Program-made: the position numbers and the translations under genes
The notes under the pieces: model-generated
The model's database searches: none
Told to the model about the DNA's origin: nothing
The model's input: the letters and a program-made list of their open reading frames with translations, nothing else
Origin: Sphingobacteriaceae bacterium UBA6709
GTDB lineage: Bacteria > Bacteroidota > Bacteroidia > Sphingobacteriales > Sphingobacteriaceae
DNA length: 64,000 nt
Assembly (NCBI GenBank): GCA_002454425.1
Contig: DKIV01000044.1
Coordinates: 1-64,000, forward strand
Reading direction: 5' to 3'
In this document: in pieces, positions 26,609 through 36,300 of the stretch
Layout: each line of letters starts with the position of its first letter
Position numbering within the stretch: position 1 is the first letter of the stretch

Positions 26609-26689
26609 ATCGCGAGACAAGAGACATCATGTTATGTGTCTTTTTGACTAAAACCAAGTTAATCAAGGATTGGAACTAACTGCTATACC

Positions 26690-27244
26690 ATGAATTTATT
26701 CAAAGTCAAGACCGACGAGGAGTTGCTCGCCTTTCTTAAAGCCGGAAATGTTGCTGCTTTCGAGGCTTTATATAAACGATATTGGTCGAAATTGTATATC
26801 GCTGCTTATCGGAGACTCCGGGATAAGGAGGTGTGTGAGGAAATTGTGCAGGACTTTTTTACGGGACTTTGGACGAAACGTCAAACGTTGGAAATTCATA
26901 CTTCCTTTAACGCCTACGTAACCACTTCAGTAAAGTATCAGGTGTTTTCCCATTATCACAAGAACGAATCTCGTAAGACATATCAGGAGAAGATGGTGTT
27001 TGATACCGAAGCACAGGATGCTCTGATAGAGAATCTTATCGATATAAAAACCATTAACCGGGCGCTTGATGAACGTGTAGAAGCTTTGCCTGAGAAATGC
27101 AGAGCGGTATATGTGCTGAGCAGAAAGGAGCATCTTAATAACAAGGAAATTGCGCAAACGCTCGGAATATCAGAAAAGACCGTGGAAAACCATATGACCA
27201 AAGCACTAAGAAATCTAAGATCGGGAATCAAAGACCTGATCTAA
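26690..27244 (+). CDS. ECF-family RNA polymerase sigma factor
   Basis: A 184-residue sigma-70 factor of the Bacteroidota ECF type that controls SusCD loci. Region 2 (about 22-85) includes ALYKRYWSKLYIAAYR and EIVQDFFTGLWTKR. Region 4 (about 130-180) includes LPEKCRAVYVLSRKEHLNNKEIAQTLGISEKTVENHMTKALRNLR, a clear helix-turn-helix. Such genes are normally followed directly by a fecR anti-sigma gene. Here only a short relic follows, and the intact fecR lies 18.6 kb downstream. Confidence 0.94.
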   Translation: MNLFKVKTDEELLAFLKAGNVAAFEALYKRYWSKLYIAAYRRLRDKEVCEEIVQDFFTGLWTKRQTLEIHTSFNAYVTTSVKYQVFSHYHKNESRKTYQEKMVFDTEAQDALIENLIDIKTINRALDERVEALPEKCRAVYVLSRKEHLNNKEIAQTLGISEKTVENHMTKALRNLRSGIKDLI

Positions 27245-27268
27245 CAAATAACCTAACTAAACAATAAT

Positions 27269-27539
27269 ATGAAGGAGAAATTAATGAGATAAACTTTACT
27301 TAACCGATTTATAGAATTACTTCCGCTACTCGCTCTGGCGATTGTCCTCAGGTGTTAGACCCAGTGCCTATTTGTTTGTAAATGAAGGTGTTGAGGGCTG
27401 GAGTCACGAGCACTATGTAGTTGTTGTAAACTTCGTAAGCAAATAAATCAATTATTTTACAGTACCAGCTAATGTGTCAGAATCCTGGAAGCAGGGCGTT
27501 TTTGACGCAAACGGGAATGTTATAAACCAATTTTTATGA
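27269..27539 (+). pseudogene. Gene relic between sigma factor and fasciclin operon
   Basis: An ATG 24 bases after the sigma stop reads MKEKLMR, a TAA stop (27290), then in the same frame TLLNRFIELLPLLALAIVLRC and a stop. Shifted by one base, a second frame (27315-27443) reads through AYLFVNEGVEGWSHEHY and, past one TAA at 27444, continues as INYFTVPANVSESWKQGVF to a TGA that overlaps the next ATG as ATGA. That coupling is what an intact operon gene would have. The first part could be a decayed fecR start (LLNRFIE is FecR-like) or a lipoprotein signal; the second is an unidentified C-terminus. Chance coding-like sequence cannot be excluded. Confidence 0.5.
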
Positions 27540-29749
27540 ATATCAGGGATTTCAGACTTCCATTTTTGTTTCTTGCATTTTGGCTGTTATCAGCATGCAG
27601 CAAGAAAGAATGGGATGACTATTATGGACGGCCAGACTGGCTAGGAGCGCCCATCTATCAGCAACTTGAGGAAAGGCAAAACTTTAAATCCTTTTTAGCT
27701 TTAGCAGATAAAGCGGGGTATAAGACCATCTTAAGCTCGCAGGGCTGGTGGACGTTGTTCGCCCCTAATGACGCAGCCTTCTCATTATATTTCAAGGAAA
27801 ATGGCATCGGTTCTGTTGACCAGATCTCGGTTAAGGATGCTCAGGCTATCGTTAAGTATAGTCTCGTGATAGATGCCTATCGTAAGGATCAATTAACGAA
27901 TTATCAGGTAGCTGGTGGCGGTCAGCCAAATATGGCCTACAAACGCCGTACGGCCTATTATGATTTTGTTAAGGACGGTCCTAATGCCCAGTATAAGAAG
28001 ATTGTCGACGGAAATTCAACGGCTAAAGATGGCGTAAATTCCGGCGCCTATATCGCCAATGATAATAACAATAAGCATATTCCTTATTTCATTCAGGGAT
28101 TTATGGACAACAAACAGCTAACTGCCGCCGATTACAATGCTGTTTTTCCCAATATCACCTATTCAGGGTTCAACGTCGCGGGATCATCAGTGGTTAATGC
28201 AGATATTCTTGCAGAGAACGGCGTGATTCATGAGATAGATCATGTAATTACTCCTCTTAAGAATATTGACGATGAGCTGGCCACCAGGCCGGAGTACTCG
28301 GCTTTTAAGAAGCTTTTGGATGATTATATGGTAAGCTATGTTGAGAATGCTGATCTGACAAGCAGATACAAGGTGCTGACCGGAGCCACCGACAAAGTGT
28401 TTGTTAAGCTATATAGTTCGGCTTTAGCTTTTGCTCCCAATAGTGAGAATTTTACTAATAATACTACCGACCCGCAAATGGATGGATTCAGTCTGGTGGC
28501 TCCGAGCAATACGGCCATGAATGAATATTTATATAATCCGCAGACGGGAATTTTAAGAAAGTTCAAATCCTTTGATGCTGCTCCGGCTTCGGTATTGAAT
28601 GATTTTCTTCGGTCGCATATGTGGTCTGCCAGCTTATGGCATTCGCAGTTAAAGACGCTTCCCAACGCGCAAAATGAACGGGCTACCTTTGACCTTGCTG
28701 ATGTGCGTGAAGAAAAGATCATGAGTAACGGCATGTTTTATGGAGTGGATAATGTTCAGCGAGCTAACGTATTTAGCACCACCTACTCTGTTCCTTATCT
28801 TGATCCTGCCTATCTCTTATTTGTCAGAGCACTGGAAGAAACGAGTGTCAAATATTCGTTGATAAATCCGAACCGTAAGTTTACGATATTTACCATTTCA
28901 GATAGCCAGTTTGCTCAGGCTAATATAACCTATAGTTCGCAATACATTAAATGGGTGTATACCTTGAATGGTGTTGAGCAAAATGCGCAGGCCTCGCAAA
29001 CGAGAGCCCATCGGATTGTACAAAACTCTATTATCAATGGAGATCTGCCTAGTCTTTCCGGCCGGGGGTTGCTACTAACCTATAATGATGAATACATAAA
29101 ATATGATAATGGAAAGCTATATGGGGCTGGCAATGAAGATGTTGGTGATGTAGCTACAGTGACATCGTCTGAAAATACCATTAACGGTCACGCGTACAGC
29201 ACCTCAGGAATAATAAAATTCACGGAGAAGGAGATAGGCTTTCATTTGCAGAAGCTGGCAGCATCGGATCCGGCTAATTTTAGTCACTTCTATAATTATC
29301 TTCTTAATTCTGTGGTGTATAATGCCACTACTCAGGTAATTACGGGGACAAGTACAGGAACTTCTTACACGATATTCGTACCAACGAATGCCGCCATTGA
29401 GGACGCTGTCAGGAAGGGACTCTTACCCGGAAATGCAAGCACGGGAGCTCCGACCTTCGCTCCTGCGCAGGATCAGATTGAGAAAGTATCGAAGTTTATC
29501 AAATATCACATCCTGAATAAGAAGACGATTGCAGATGATGGAAAGCCGGACGATGCTACAGCGGTGGAAACGTTGCTGGCAAGCCTTGACGGCGAAAAGG
29601 AATATGTAAACGTAACTAAGCAAACTTCCTCGCTGCGTTTACTTGATTCAAAGGGGAATTTCGTCACAACCAATCAGGTACTAAGCAATAATCTTTCGAA
29701 CAGAACTCTTATTCACTCAATCAATAAAGTACTTGAATATGCAGATTAA
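27536..29749 (+). CDS. Fasciclin (FAS1) lipoprotein with about four repeats
   Basis: A 737-residue lipoprotein with lipobox LLSAC (C21), followed by SKKEWDD, an acidic stretch like those that send lipoproteins to the cell surface in Bacteroidota. About four FAS1 domains follow: the first around 40-245 (TLFAPNDAAF and GVIHEIDHVITP), the second about 255-430, a degenerate third about 435-590, and the fourth about 590-737 (YTIFVPTNAAIEDA and LIHSINKVL). FAS1 domains mediate adhesion or ligand binding. The gene leads the fasciclin/SusCD operon and overlaps the next ORF by 11 bases, so a role as a surface glycan-binding partner of that SusC is likely. Confidence 0.88.
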   Translation: MNIRDFRLPFLFLAFWLLSACSKKEWDDYYGRPDWLGAPIYQQLEERQNFKSFLALADKAGYKTILSSQGWWTLFAPNDAAFSLYFKENGIGSVDQISVKDAQAIVKYSLVIDAYRKDQLTNYQVAGGGQPNMAYKRRTAYYDFVKDGPNAQYKKIVDGNSTAKDGVNSGAYIANDNNNKHIPYFIQGFMDNKQLTAADYNAVFPNITYSGFNVAGSSVVNADILAENGVIHEIDHVITPLKNIDDELATRPEYSAFKKLLDDYMVSYVENADLTSRYKVLTGATDKVFVKLYSSALAFAPNSENFTNNTTDPQMDGFSLVAPSNTAMNEYLYNPQTGILRKFKSFDAAPASVLNDFLRSHMWSASLWHSQLKTLPNAQNERATFDLADVREEKIMSNGMFYGVDNVQRANVFSTTYSVPYLDPAYLLFVRALEETSVKYSLINPNRKFTIFTISDSQFAQANITYSSQYIKWVYTLNGVEQNAQASQTRAHRIVQNSIINGDLPSLSGRGLLLTYNDEYIKYDNGKLYGAGNEDVGDVATVTSSENTINGHAYSTSGIIKFTEKEIGFHLQKLAASDPANFSHFYNYLLNSVVYNATTQVITGTSTGTSYTIFVPTNAAIEDAVRKGLLPGNASTGAPTFAPAQDQIEKVSKFIKYHILNKKTIADDGKPDDATAVETLLASLDGEKEYVNVTKQTSSLRLLDSKGNFVTTNQVLSNNLSNRTLIHSINKVLEYAD

Positions 29750-32700
29750 GATTTATATATCGATCATAATAAGGCAGGTGCTCCATGGCTGTAAAATTAT
29801 GGCGGTGCTGTTATTGCTACTTTGGGGGCCGGAGTTAATGGCTCAAACAGCAGCACAGCGGGTTATCGTGCGTGGAAAGGTCATAGACAAGCAGGACAAA
29901 AGGCCTATCGCCGGAGCCTCCGTGGTGGAACTAGATAAAGATGGTCGTACTGTCGCTGGTATTTCTACCGACATGGATGGTAATTTCGCTTTACGCGTAA
30001 CCAGCTTACAGGCACGAATATCCGTTTCCTTTATTAGCTACAGAACTTCCGTCATTAATCTGGCGGGGCGTGCCAGTTTAACTGTGTCACTTGATGGTTC
30101 ATCAAAGGATCTGGAGGATGTTATCATCAGAGCGAGAAAAACCACTACCACCGGTGGAGGACTTATCATCGCAGAACGCAATATCACAGGAGCTGTAACC
30201 ACAGTCAGAGGAGATGACCTGAAGGAGCTTTCGGCGGCCTCGGTAGATCAGGCATTGCAAGGGCGCATGCCGGGCGTAGACTTTGGTACCACATCCGGAG
30301 ATCCGGGTGCGGGTATGTCTATCAAGATACGTGGTACCGCTTCGCTGACGGGTAATTCTAATCCTTTAATCGTGGTAGATGGAATGCCCTTTGAAACAAC
30401 TATTCCTGAGAATTTCGACTTCGGAAGCGCTGACTCTCAGGGTTACGCCCAGTTGCTCAATATCGCGCCAACTGATATTGAGGAGATTACGGTGCTGAAG
30501 GACGCTGCCTCTACTGCCGTATGGGGAGCAAGAGCCGCAAATGGGGTGTTGATGATCAAAACAAAGCGGGGGGTGATCGGCAAACCGATGATATCATACA
30601 ACTTCAGAGGAACGCTGAATAAGCAACCTCGTCCGATTCCATTGCTCTCTGGAGATCAGTTTTCGATGCTTGTTCCGGAGATGGTTTCTAACGGAGGTGG
30701 TCTGCCTTTGAACAGAAATACAAACAAGGAGTTTTTGTATGATCCTAATGATCCTTACTATTATTATAATTATAGTAATAATACTAATTGGATTGATCAG
30801 ATTACACAAACCGGGGTTATTCAGGATCATAACGTTTCAATGCGTGGTGGTGGTCAGAAAGCCAAGTATTATGCTTCTATTGGCTATCTGAACTCTAAGG
30901 GTACTACCAAAGGAACTGCCCTTGAGCGAATCACCTCGCGGGTGAATTTAGATTTCACCGTATCTAGCCGTATACGCTTCAGTACCGACATTGGTTATAC
31001 TTATTCTCAGAATCCGGGAAACTTTACCGATAAGATCCGTGACGTCGCCTACCAGAAGATGCCTAATATGTCGCCTTATGAGTACGATGAATATGGCAAT
31101 ATGACGCCTGTGTATTTTTCGCCACTTTCCAACATTCAGGGAACCTTTGGCTTCGACGAGAAGCTACGCGTTACGGGAACATTTAATCCTTTGGCAATGG
31201 CCGATCAGGGATTTTTAAACACGCAGGTGCAACGCGTAGTGCCTAAGTTCAACCTTCGCTACGATATCGTTCCAACATGGTTGTTGGCAACTTTCGACTT
31301 GCAATTCGATATAAACAGTTCGAAGACGAATACCTTCCTTCCACAAATCGCGACGGGAAGAAACTTTACGGAGTCCTTCGTAAACAGGGCCACGGATTCT
31401 GACTGGGATGGGTTTGGTGTTTCTTCAAATTTTAAGCTACTCTTTAATCCGCAACTGAATCACGGGCATACGCTGACATCCTTATTTTCCATCCAGACTT
31501 CTGACGAACGCGGGCAAACCCAAACTACGCTGACATCTAATTCAGCCTCTTCAGACCTGACGGATACTTCTATTCCTGCGCGGGTTATAACGGGAGGGTT
31601 AACCTCTGGATTCGATCAGTATCGTACGATAGGCTTTTTGCTGAACGCACAATATGGCTATAAAGACCGGTACATCATTAATGCCAGCGCGCGACTGGAT
31701 GGTAATTCTCGCTTTGGTCCTAACAATCGCTCCGGGATCTTTCCGGCGGTATCGCTTCGCTATCGTCTTGCCGGTGAAGGCGGAGAACCATTTATGAGCA
31801 AATATAAGTTCATTGATGACCTGAGCTTCCGGGCGAGTTACGGACATGCCGGAAAGGCTCCGGGTAAGAACTATCTTTTTTATAACAACTTCGGAACTTT
31901 CGGTTGGACGTATCAGGGCGAAGCGGGTGTGTTTCCTGCTTCCTTACAGTTGGACAATCTGCGTTGGGAAACCCTTGTCGGCAAGAACTTAGGTTTTAAC
32001 ATCGCTCTGTTCGGCAACAGACTCAGATTAGACGCTGAAATCTATAAGAATACTACCAGAGATCTGTTGTTTGACAAGTTACAACTGCCAACCTATACCG
32101 GATATAATACGCTGATGTTCAACGTGGGTACTATGGATAACAAAGGCTGGGAGTTACTCTTCAATACTATTCCGTTAAAAACAAAGAACTGGACACTTAG
32201 TATCGACTTTAACATTGCCCAGAACATAAACACTGTAAGGTCGGTGTCTGAGTACTATCCAAGAGAGAACAATGCGAGGATCGGGGAGAACGGGAAATAC
32301 AAAACCTATCTGCAAATCGGTAATCCGTTCGGATCATTCTACGGATTTAAATACTTAGGTGTTTACCGGGATGAGGCCGATACCTATGCCCGTTCGGCAG
32401 ATGGCGAAGCTATTCAGGGGCCAAATGGTCAAAATATTAAGATGCGATTTAACTATCCGGCAACAGATTATGTATTCCAACCGGGAGATGCGAAATATGA
32501 GGATCTAAACCATGACGGAAGTATAGACTATCGGGATATGGTATATCTCGGAAATAGTATTCCCAAGATCACCGGCGGATTTGGCTTTAATCTTAACTAT
32601 CAGGGATCCTGGTCAATACAAACCTTCTTTAACTATCGTCAGAACTATGACCTTATAAATGGAGGTAAAATGAACACCACCAATATGTTCGGTTTTAATA

Positions 32701-33065
32701 ACCAAAGTACCGCGGTATTAAGGCGCTGGCGTAATCCTGGCGACGAAACCGATATGCCGCGAGCCTTATATCGTCAGGGCTACAATTGGTTAGGATCTGA
32801 CCGGTATGTTGAGAATGCTTCCTTCATTCGACTGAGACAGGTGACTCTGAGGTATATGATGAAAAGGGAATTGCTGAATAAGCTCGGCCTGAAAAATGGA
32901 ACATTCTACTTGACAGCGGAAAATCTTTATACCTGGACAAACTATACAGGGCAGGATCCGGATGTATCCATCCGTGGAAATACTGATCCCTTCAGTTACG
33001 CTCAGGATAACAGCCTGACACCCCCAACCAAGAATTTCGTTGTGGGAGTAACCCTCGGATTTTAA
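29739..33065 (+). CDS. SusC/RagA TonB-linked outer-membrane importer
   Basis: A 1108-residue TonB-dependent transporter paired with the following SusD. An N-terminal signal (ending ELMAQ) is followed by a CarboxypepD_reg domain (about 42-120, with VIDKQDKRPIAGASV), a plug (about 145-270, with GRMPGVDFGTTSGDPGAG and VWGARAANGVLMIKTKRG) and a 22-strand barrel ending VGVTLGF. There is no STN domain, so it is unlikely to signal to FecR. The ATG at 29739 is used; the TTG at 29733 is less likely. It is translationally coupled to the fasciclin gene. Confidence 0.93.
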   Translation: MQIKIYISIIIRQVLHGCKIMAVLLLLLWGPELMAQTAAQRVIVRGKVIDKQDKRPIAGASVVELDKDGRTVAGISTDMDGNFALRVTSLQARISVSFISYRTSVINLAGRASLTVSLDGSSKDLEDVIIRARKTTTTGGGLIIAERNITGAVTTVRGDDLKELSAASVDQALQGRMPGVDFGTTSGDPGAGMSIKIRGTASLTGNSNPLIVVDGMPFETTIPENFDFGSADSQGYAQLLNIAPTDIEEITVLKDAASTAVWGARAANGVLMIKTKRGVIGKPMISYNFRGTLNKQPRPIPLLSGDQFSMLVPEMVSNGGGLPLNRNTNKEFLYDPNDPYYYYNYSNNTNWIDQITQTGVIQDHNVSMRGGGQKAKYYASIGYLNSKGTTKGTALERITSRVNLDFTVSSRIRFSTDIGYTYSQNPGNFTDKIRDVAYQKMPNMSPYEYDEYGNMTPVYFSPLSNIQGTFGFDEKLRVTGTFNPLAMADQGFLNTQVQRVVPKFNLRYDIVPTWLLATFDLQFDINSSKTNTFLPQIATGRNFTESFVNRATDSDWDGFGVSSNFKLLFNPQLNHGHTLTSLFSIQTSDERGQTQTTLTSNSASSDLTDTSIPARVITGGLTSGFDQYRTIGFLLNAQYGYKDRYIINASARLDGNSRFGPNNRSGIFPAVSLRYRLAGEGGEPFMSKYKFIDDLSFRASYGHAGKAPGKNYLFYNNFGTFGWTYQGEAGVFPASLQLDNLRWETLVGKNLGFNIALFGNRLRLDAEIYKNTTRDLLFDKLQLPTYTGYNTLMFNVGTMDNKGWELLFNTIPLKTKNWTLSIDFNIAQNINTVRSVSEYYPRENNARIGENGKYKTYLQIGNPFGSFYGFKYLGVYRDEADTYARSADGEAIQGPNGQNIKMRFNYPATDYVFQPGDAKYEDLNHDGSIDYRDMVYLGNSIPKITGGFGFNLNYQGSWSIQTFFNYRQNYDLINGGKMNTTNMFGFNNQSTAVLRRWRNPGDETDMPRALYRQGYNWLGSDRYVENASFIRLRQVTLRYMMKRELLNKLGLKNGTFYLTAENLYTWTNYTGQDPDVSIRGNTDPFSYAQDNSLTPPTKNFVVGVTLGF

Positions 33066-33082
33066 CTAGATGAACGGAAGAG

Positions 33083-34591
33083 ATGAAAAAGAAGATATTT
33101 ATTGTAGTAATCGCTATGCTGGCATTGGTCAGCGGATCTTGTAATAAGTGGCTTGAGCTGAAGCCTCAGAATGGTATCACTGGTGGCGACTTTTGGAAAA
33201 CAAAAGAGCAGCTGAATGCAGCGGTTGTAGGAATCTATGCCTCGCTGTTAGCCGAGCCTTTGGTTGCGAACTTATTCGTATGGGGGGAAGCCCGGGCGGA
33301 TATGTTGATGGCCACCACGACAACAACTATTGATCAGCAGAATCTGATGACCACCAATGTTTTAGCTAATAATGGCTATTCCAGTTGGGCCAGCATCTAT
33401 TCAACTATTAATTATTGTAATATGGTGATTCAGCAAGGGTCATCAGTAAAAGAAAGCGACCCCACTTTAACAGAAGCCACGATGAACGCCTATTTGGGCG
33501 AGGCCTATGCTATACGGGGCTTGATGTACTTCTACATATTGCGTATCTGGGGAGAAGCACCTTTAAAACTGACTCCATCCTATACCGATGCGGATGTTGA
33601 ACGTATAGGAAAAAGCAGTAAGGAGGAGATCTATAATCAGATCATTTCAGATCTGGATTTTGCCGAAAAAAATGTTTTCGTTACCTACGGCAACAGCGAT
33701 AAAGATAAAGGACGTGTGACTCGTTACACCGTAAATGCTATTCAGGCGGACGCTTTTCTCTGGATGGATGATTATCAGAATTGCGTAAATGCCTGTAATA
33801 AGGTTATCGCTTCAGGAAAATTCGGACTGATAACGGAAAGTACCCAAAGTCGTCTTTTCAGCATTCTGTATTACCAGGGAAATTCAAACGAAGCGATTTT
33901 TGAACTACAGTTCGATCAGCAAAAGCTCAACCCTTTTTATACTATGCTGTTCGACCCCAGAGGCTATCAGTTTGCGGCAAATTCCGTGGTTTCTGACAAT
34001 ATCTATACTGTCGATATCAATAATCCCTTGAACTACGACTTTAGGGCCAATGGTTTTTCTTTTATCGCGGCCAACAACAATATCATTTGGAAATACGCAG
34101 GAATTAACGCTGGACAGGGAGATGTGTTAGGCAGGCCAATTAATGATTATACGGCTCACTGGATCATGTACCGTTATGCTGACGTTCTTCTAATGAAGGC
34201 AGAAGCACTGAATTGGCTTGATCAGGGCGCCGAGTCCCTCAGTTTGGTGAAGACAGTCAGAGACCGGGCTCATGCCTTGCCTGCTACGGACGTTAATCCA
34301 GATCCTTCCGATAAAGAAGGAATTGCGGAGTATATCCTTGATGAGCGGGCACGGGAGTTTTCGTTTGAAGGTAAGCGTTGGTTCGATGTGCTTCGAAATG
34401 CTAAGCGCAATAATTATGGTACCAGCCTTTTCAACAAGATGATTGATATCGTATTGGTCAACGCGCCGGGAAACAATCAACAGTCGGTACGCGCCAAATA
34501 CCAGGATACTAATAGCCATTATCTTCCGGTAAATGCTGATGAGCTAATTCGTGGCGGCTCCTTATTGGTTCAGAACCCTTTTTATAAATAA
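33083..34591 (+). CDS. SusD/RagB-family surface glycan-binding lipoprotein
   Basis: A 502-residue lipoprotein, lipobox ending at C20 (SGSC), that should cap the SusC transporter encoded 17 bp upstream. TPR-like helices are typical: AYLGEAYAIRGLMYFYILRIWGEAPL, MYRYADVLLMKAEALNWL and the C-terminal EYILDERAREFSFEGKRWFDVLR. Length is normal for the family. The substrate is not predictable from the sequence alone; the operon suggests a plant cell-wall glycan. Confidence 0.93.
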   Translation: MKKKIFIVVIAMLALVSGSCNKWLELKPQNGITGGDFWKTKEQLNAAVVGIYASLLAEPLVANLFVWGEARADMLMATTTTTIDQQNLMTTNVLANNGYSSWASIYSTINYCNMVIQQGSSVKESDPTLTEATMNAYLGEAYAIRGLMYFYILRIWGEAPLKLTPSYTDADVERIGKSSKEEIYNQIISDLDFAEKNVFVTYGNSDKDKGRVTRYTVNAIQADAFLWMDDYQNCVNACNKVIASGKFGLITESTQSRLFSILYYQGNSNEAIFELQFDQQKLNPFYTMLFDPRGYQFAANSVVSDNIYTVDINNPLNYDFRANGFSFIAANNNIIWKYAGINAGQGDVLGRPINDYTAHWIMYRYADVLLMKAEALNWLDQGAESLSLVKTVRDRAHALPATDVNPDPSDKEGIAEYILDERAREFSFEGKRWFDVLRNAKRNNYGTSLFNKMIDIVLVNAPGNNQQSVRAKYQDTNSHYLPVNADELIRGGSLLVQNPFYK

Positions 34592-34606
34592 TGTAAATCC
34601 GAGTAT

Positions 34607-36292
34607 ATGAAAACAATAGTAAAACGTGTATTCAGACGCATTTTTGAAATCGCCTGTGCACTGGTGCTTATTACAGCGGCGTGTAAAAAGGATAACATCA
34701 TTTATTCAACAACATCGGATGTTAATATTCTGGGTTATCTTGATGAAAATTCATCTACATATTCAGAGTTCAGGAAGGTCCTTACATTAACTAAAACTGC
34801 GGCTTTCCTTGGTGCTTATGGAGAATACACCGTGTTCGCTCCTACGAATGAGGCGATAAGTGCTTATCTGAAAGAGAAGGGTGCGGCTTCGGTAGAAGCT
34901 CTTGCTCCCGAGCAGCTTATGGATCTGGTGAAGTATCATATCATGGAGGATACGGTGGCTACCACTAAGTTTACTGATGGTAAGCTTCCCCGCCTGACAA
35001 TGTATGGCCAGTATCTTATCACGGGGGTAAATAGCGCCGGAGGTTCAGCTAAGTTTACTGTAAACCGTAGCACGAATATCATCACCCCCAATATACGTAC
35101 TGGTAACGGAATAATTCATGCTATCGATAAGGTGCTGGAGCCTGCTAACAAGACAATTGCGGAGATGGTTGCCGCGGATCCTCGCTTTTCAATCTTTAAC
35201 CAGATGCTTAAGGAAACAGGATTTTTTGATACGCTGAATGTGCTACCTGTGAATAATACGAATCCTGATAGTACTAGAAGATGGCAGACGCTCATGGTTG
35301 AGAGTGATGAGGTGCTTGCCAGTGCGGGCTTTCCGACGTATGAAAGCTTGAAAGCTCGTTTGTGTAAGACAGGGAACCCTAAGAATCCGGCAGACAGTCT
35401 TTACCTCTTTGCCGCCTATCACATACTGCCCGATATTAAATATCTGGCGGACATCGTCTCTGCAACTTCCCATAGCACCTTTGCTCCTTTTGAAGTGATC
35501 ACGACCAAGCAGCAACGCGATGAGATATTAGTAAACGACGATACATTTAATGGTATTCATGAACCCGGTGTAGGAATCAGCCGTCCATTGAGTGATAACT
35601 CTGCCAGTAACGGGGTGCTGCATGTTATAGGAGGGCATTTCGGAATAAAGGTGCGAAGTCCTTACGGGGTGTATTTTGATGTTACCGATCAGCCTGAGTT
35701 AATGTCGCAGCCTGCATTTAACGGCGGTGTGATTAACGGTATCGCTAAGCTCGCCGGTGTACGTTGGGAGAGCGGTTACACGATTAATTATCAGGGAAAT
35801 GCGGGTGCCGGACACTTTAAGGGTAACCGCTTCATGATTCCATTTGCAGGTAACCCCTCTACCAAACGCGCCCACTGGTTTGAATTCGACACACCTTTGA
35901 TTGTTAGAGGAAGGTATAAAGTATGGGTAAGTTACAGAACAAATACCAGGTCGCCCTTGGCGCAGGTATATGTCGATGGAAATCCCCTGGCAAGAATTAT
36001 AAATTTCGCTGAATATGGCATCAGGAATGTAAGCGACTCAGAAATGGAAGCGCTGGGCTTCAAGTGGCATACAGAGCAGACGGGAAGTTCAAATTATGTT
36101 TGTCGTTATCTGGGCACCCTTGATATCGCGACCACAGATAAACATGTGATCCGATTTGAAGGAATCGGAACAGGTGCCGGCGACGGGAATGGTACCTGGA
36201 TTGATATGGTTCATTTCATTCCTGCTGATATGGATCAGTTATGGCCACGCTTCCATACCAATGGAACCATTATTCAAAAACCTACTAACTAG
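34607..36292 (+). CDS. Fasciclin lipoprotein with beta-sandwich C-terminus
   Basis: A 561-residue lipoprotein with lipobox ITAAC (C26). Two FAS1 domains (about 38-185, TVFAPTNEAISAYL and GIIHAIDKVLEP; and about 186-345, SNGVLHVIGGHFGI) precede a C-terminal domain (about 345-555) with GRYKVWVSYR around residue 435 and WIDMVHFIP near the end. That pattern resembles galactose-binding-like carbohydrate-binding modules. It lies 15 bp after susD and 8 bp before a second protein of the same plan. A surface glycan-binding role is inferred. Confidence 0.82.
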   Translation: MKTIVKRVFRRIFEIACALVLITAACKKDNIIYSTTSDVNILGYLDENSSTYSEFRKVLTLTKTAAFLGAYGEYTVFAPTNEAISAYLKEKGAASVEALAPEQLMDLVKYHIMEDTVATTKFTDGKLPRLTMYGQYLITGVNSAGGSAKFTVNRSTNIITPNIRTGNGIIHAIDKVLEPANKTIAEMVAADPRFSIFNQMLKETGFFDTLNVLPVNNTNPDSTRRWQTLMVESDEVLASAGFPTYESLKARLCKTGNPKNPADSLYLFAAYHILPDIKYLADIVSATSHSTFAPFEVITTKQQRDEILVNDDTFNGIHEPGVGISRPLSDNSASNGVLHVIGGHFGIKVRSPYGVYFDVTDQPELMSQPAFNGGVINGIAKLAGVRWESGYTINYQGNAGAGHFKGNRFMIPFAGNPSTKRAHWFEFDTPLIVRGRYKVWVSYRTNTRSPLAQVYVDGNPLARIINFAEYGIRNVSDSEMEALGFKWHTEQTGSSNYVCRYLGTLDIATTDKHVIRFEGIGTGAGDGNGTWIDMVHFIPADMDQLWPRFHTNGTIIQKPTN

Positions 36293-36300
36293 AAGCTATC

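Larger units (their letters stand above)
26041..26689. other. Large region between oxyR and the ECF sigma gene
   Basis: About 650 bp with no intact gene. It contains the oxyR -7 box, a pair of 15-bp direct repeats, a plus-strand -7 box and a structured leader: GCGCT/AGCGC at 26248-26261 with a GGGA loop, and AAAGGCA/TGCCTTT at 26288-26352 with an inner CTTTC/GAAAG stem. A 13-codon frame MKKSIYLLTGYKT (26387-26428) continues in frame after its stop into VSRLRLSLLAIC, then stops again, which resembles a decayed exported gene. The ECF-type motif lies at the right end. Confidence 0.55.

Noticed and set aside
34190..34519. Long antisense frames inside susD, susC and the GH genes
   Set aside because: They are shadows of strongly supported genes, with no domains of their own.
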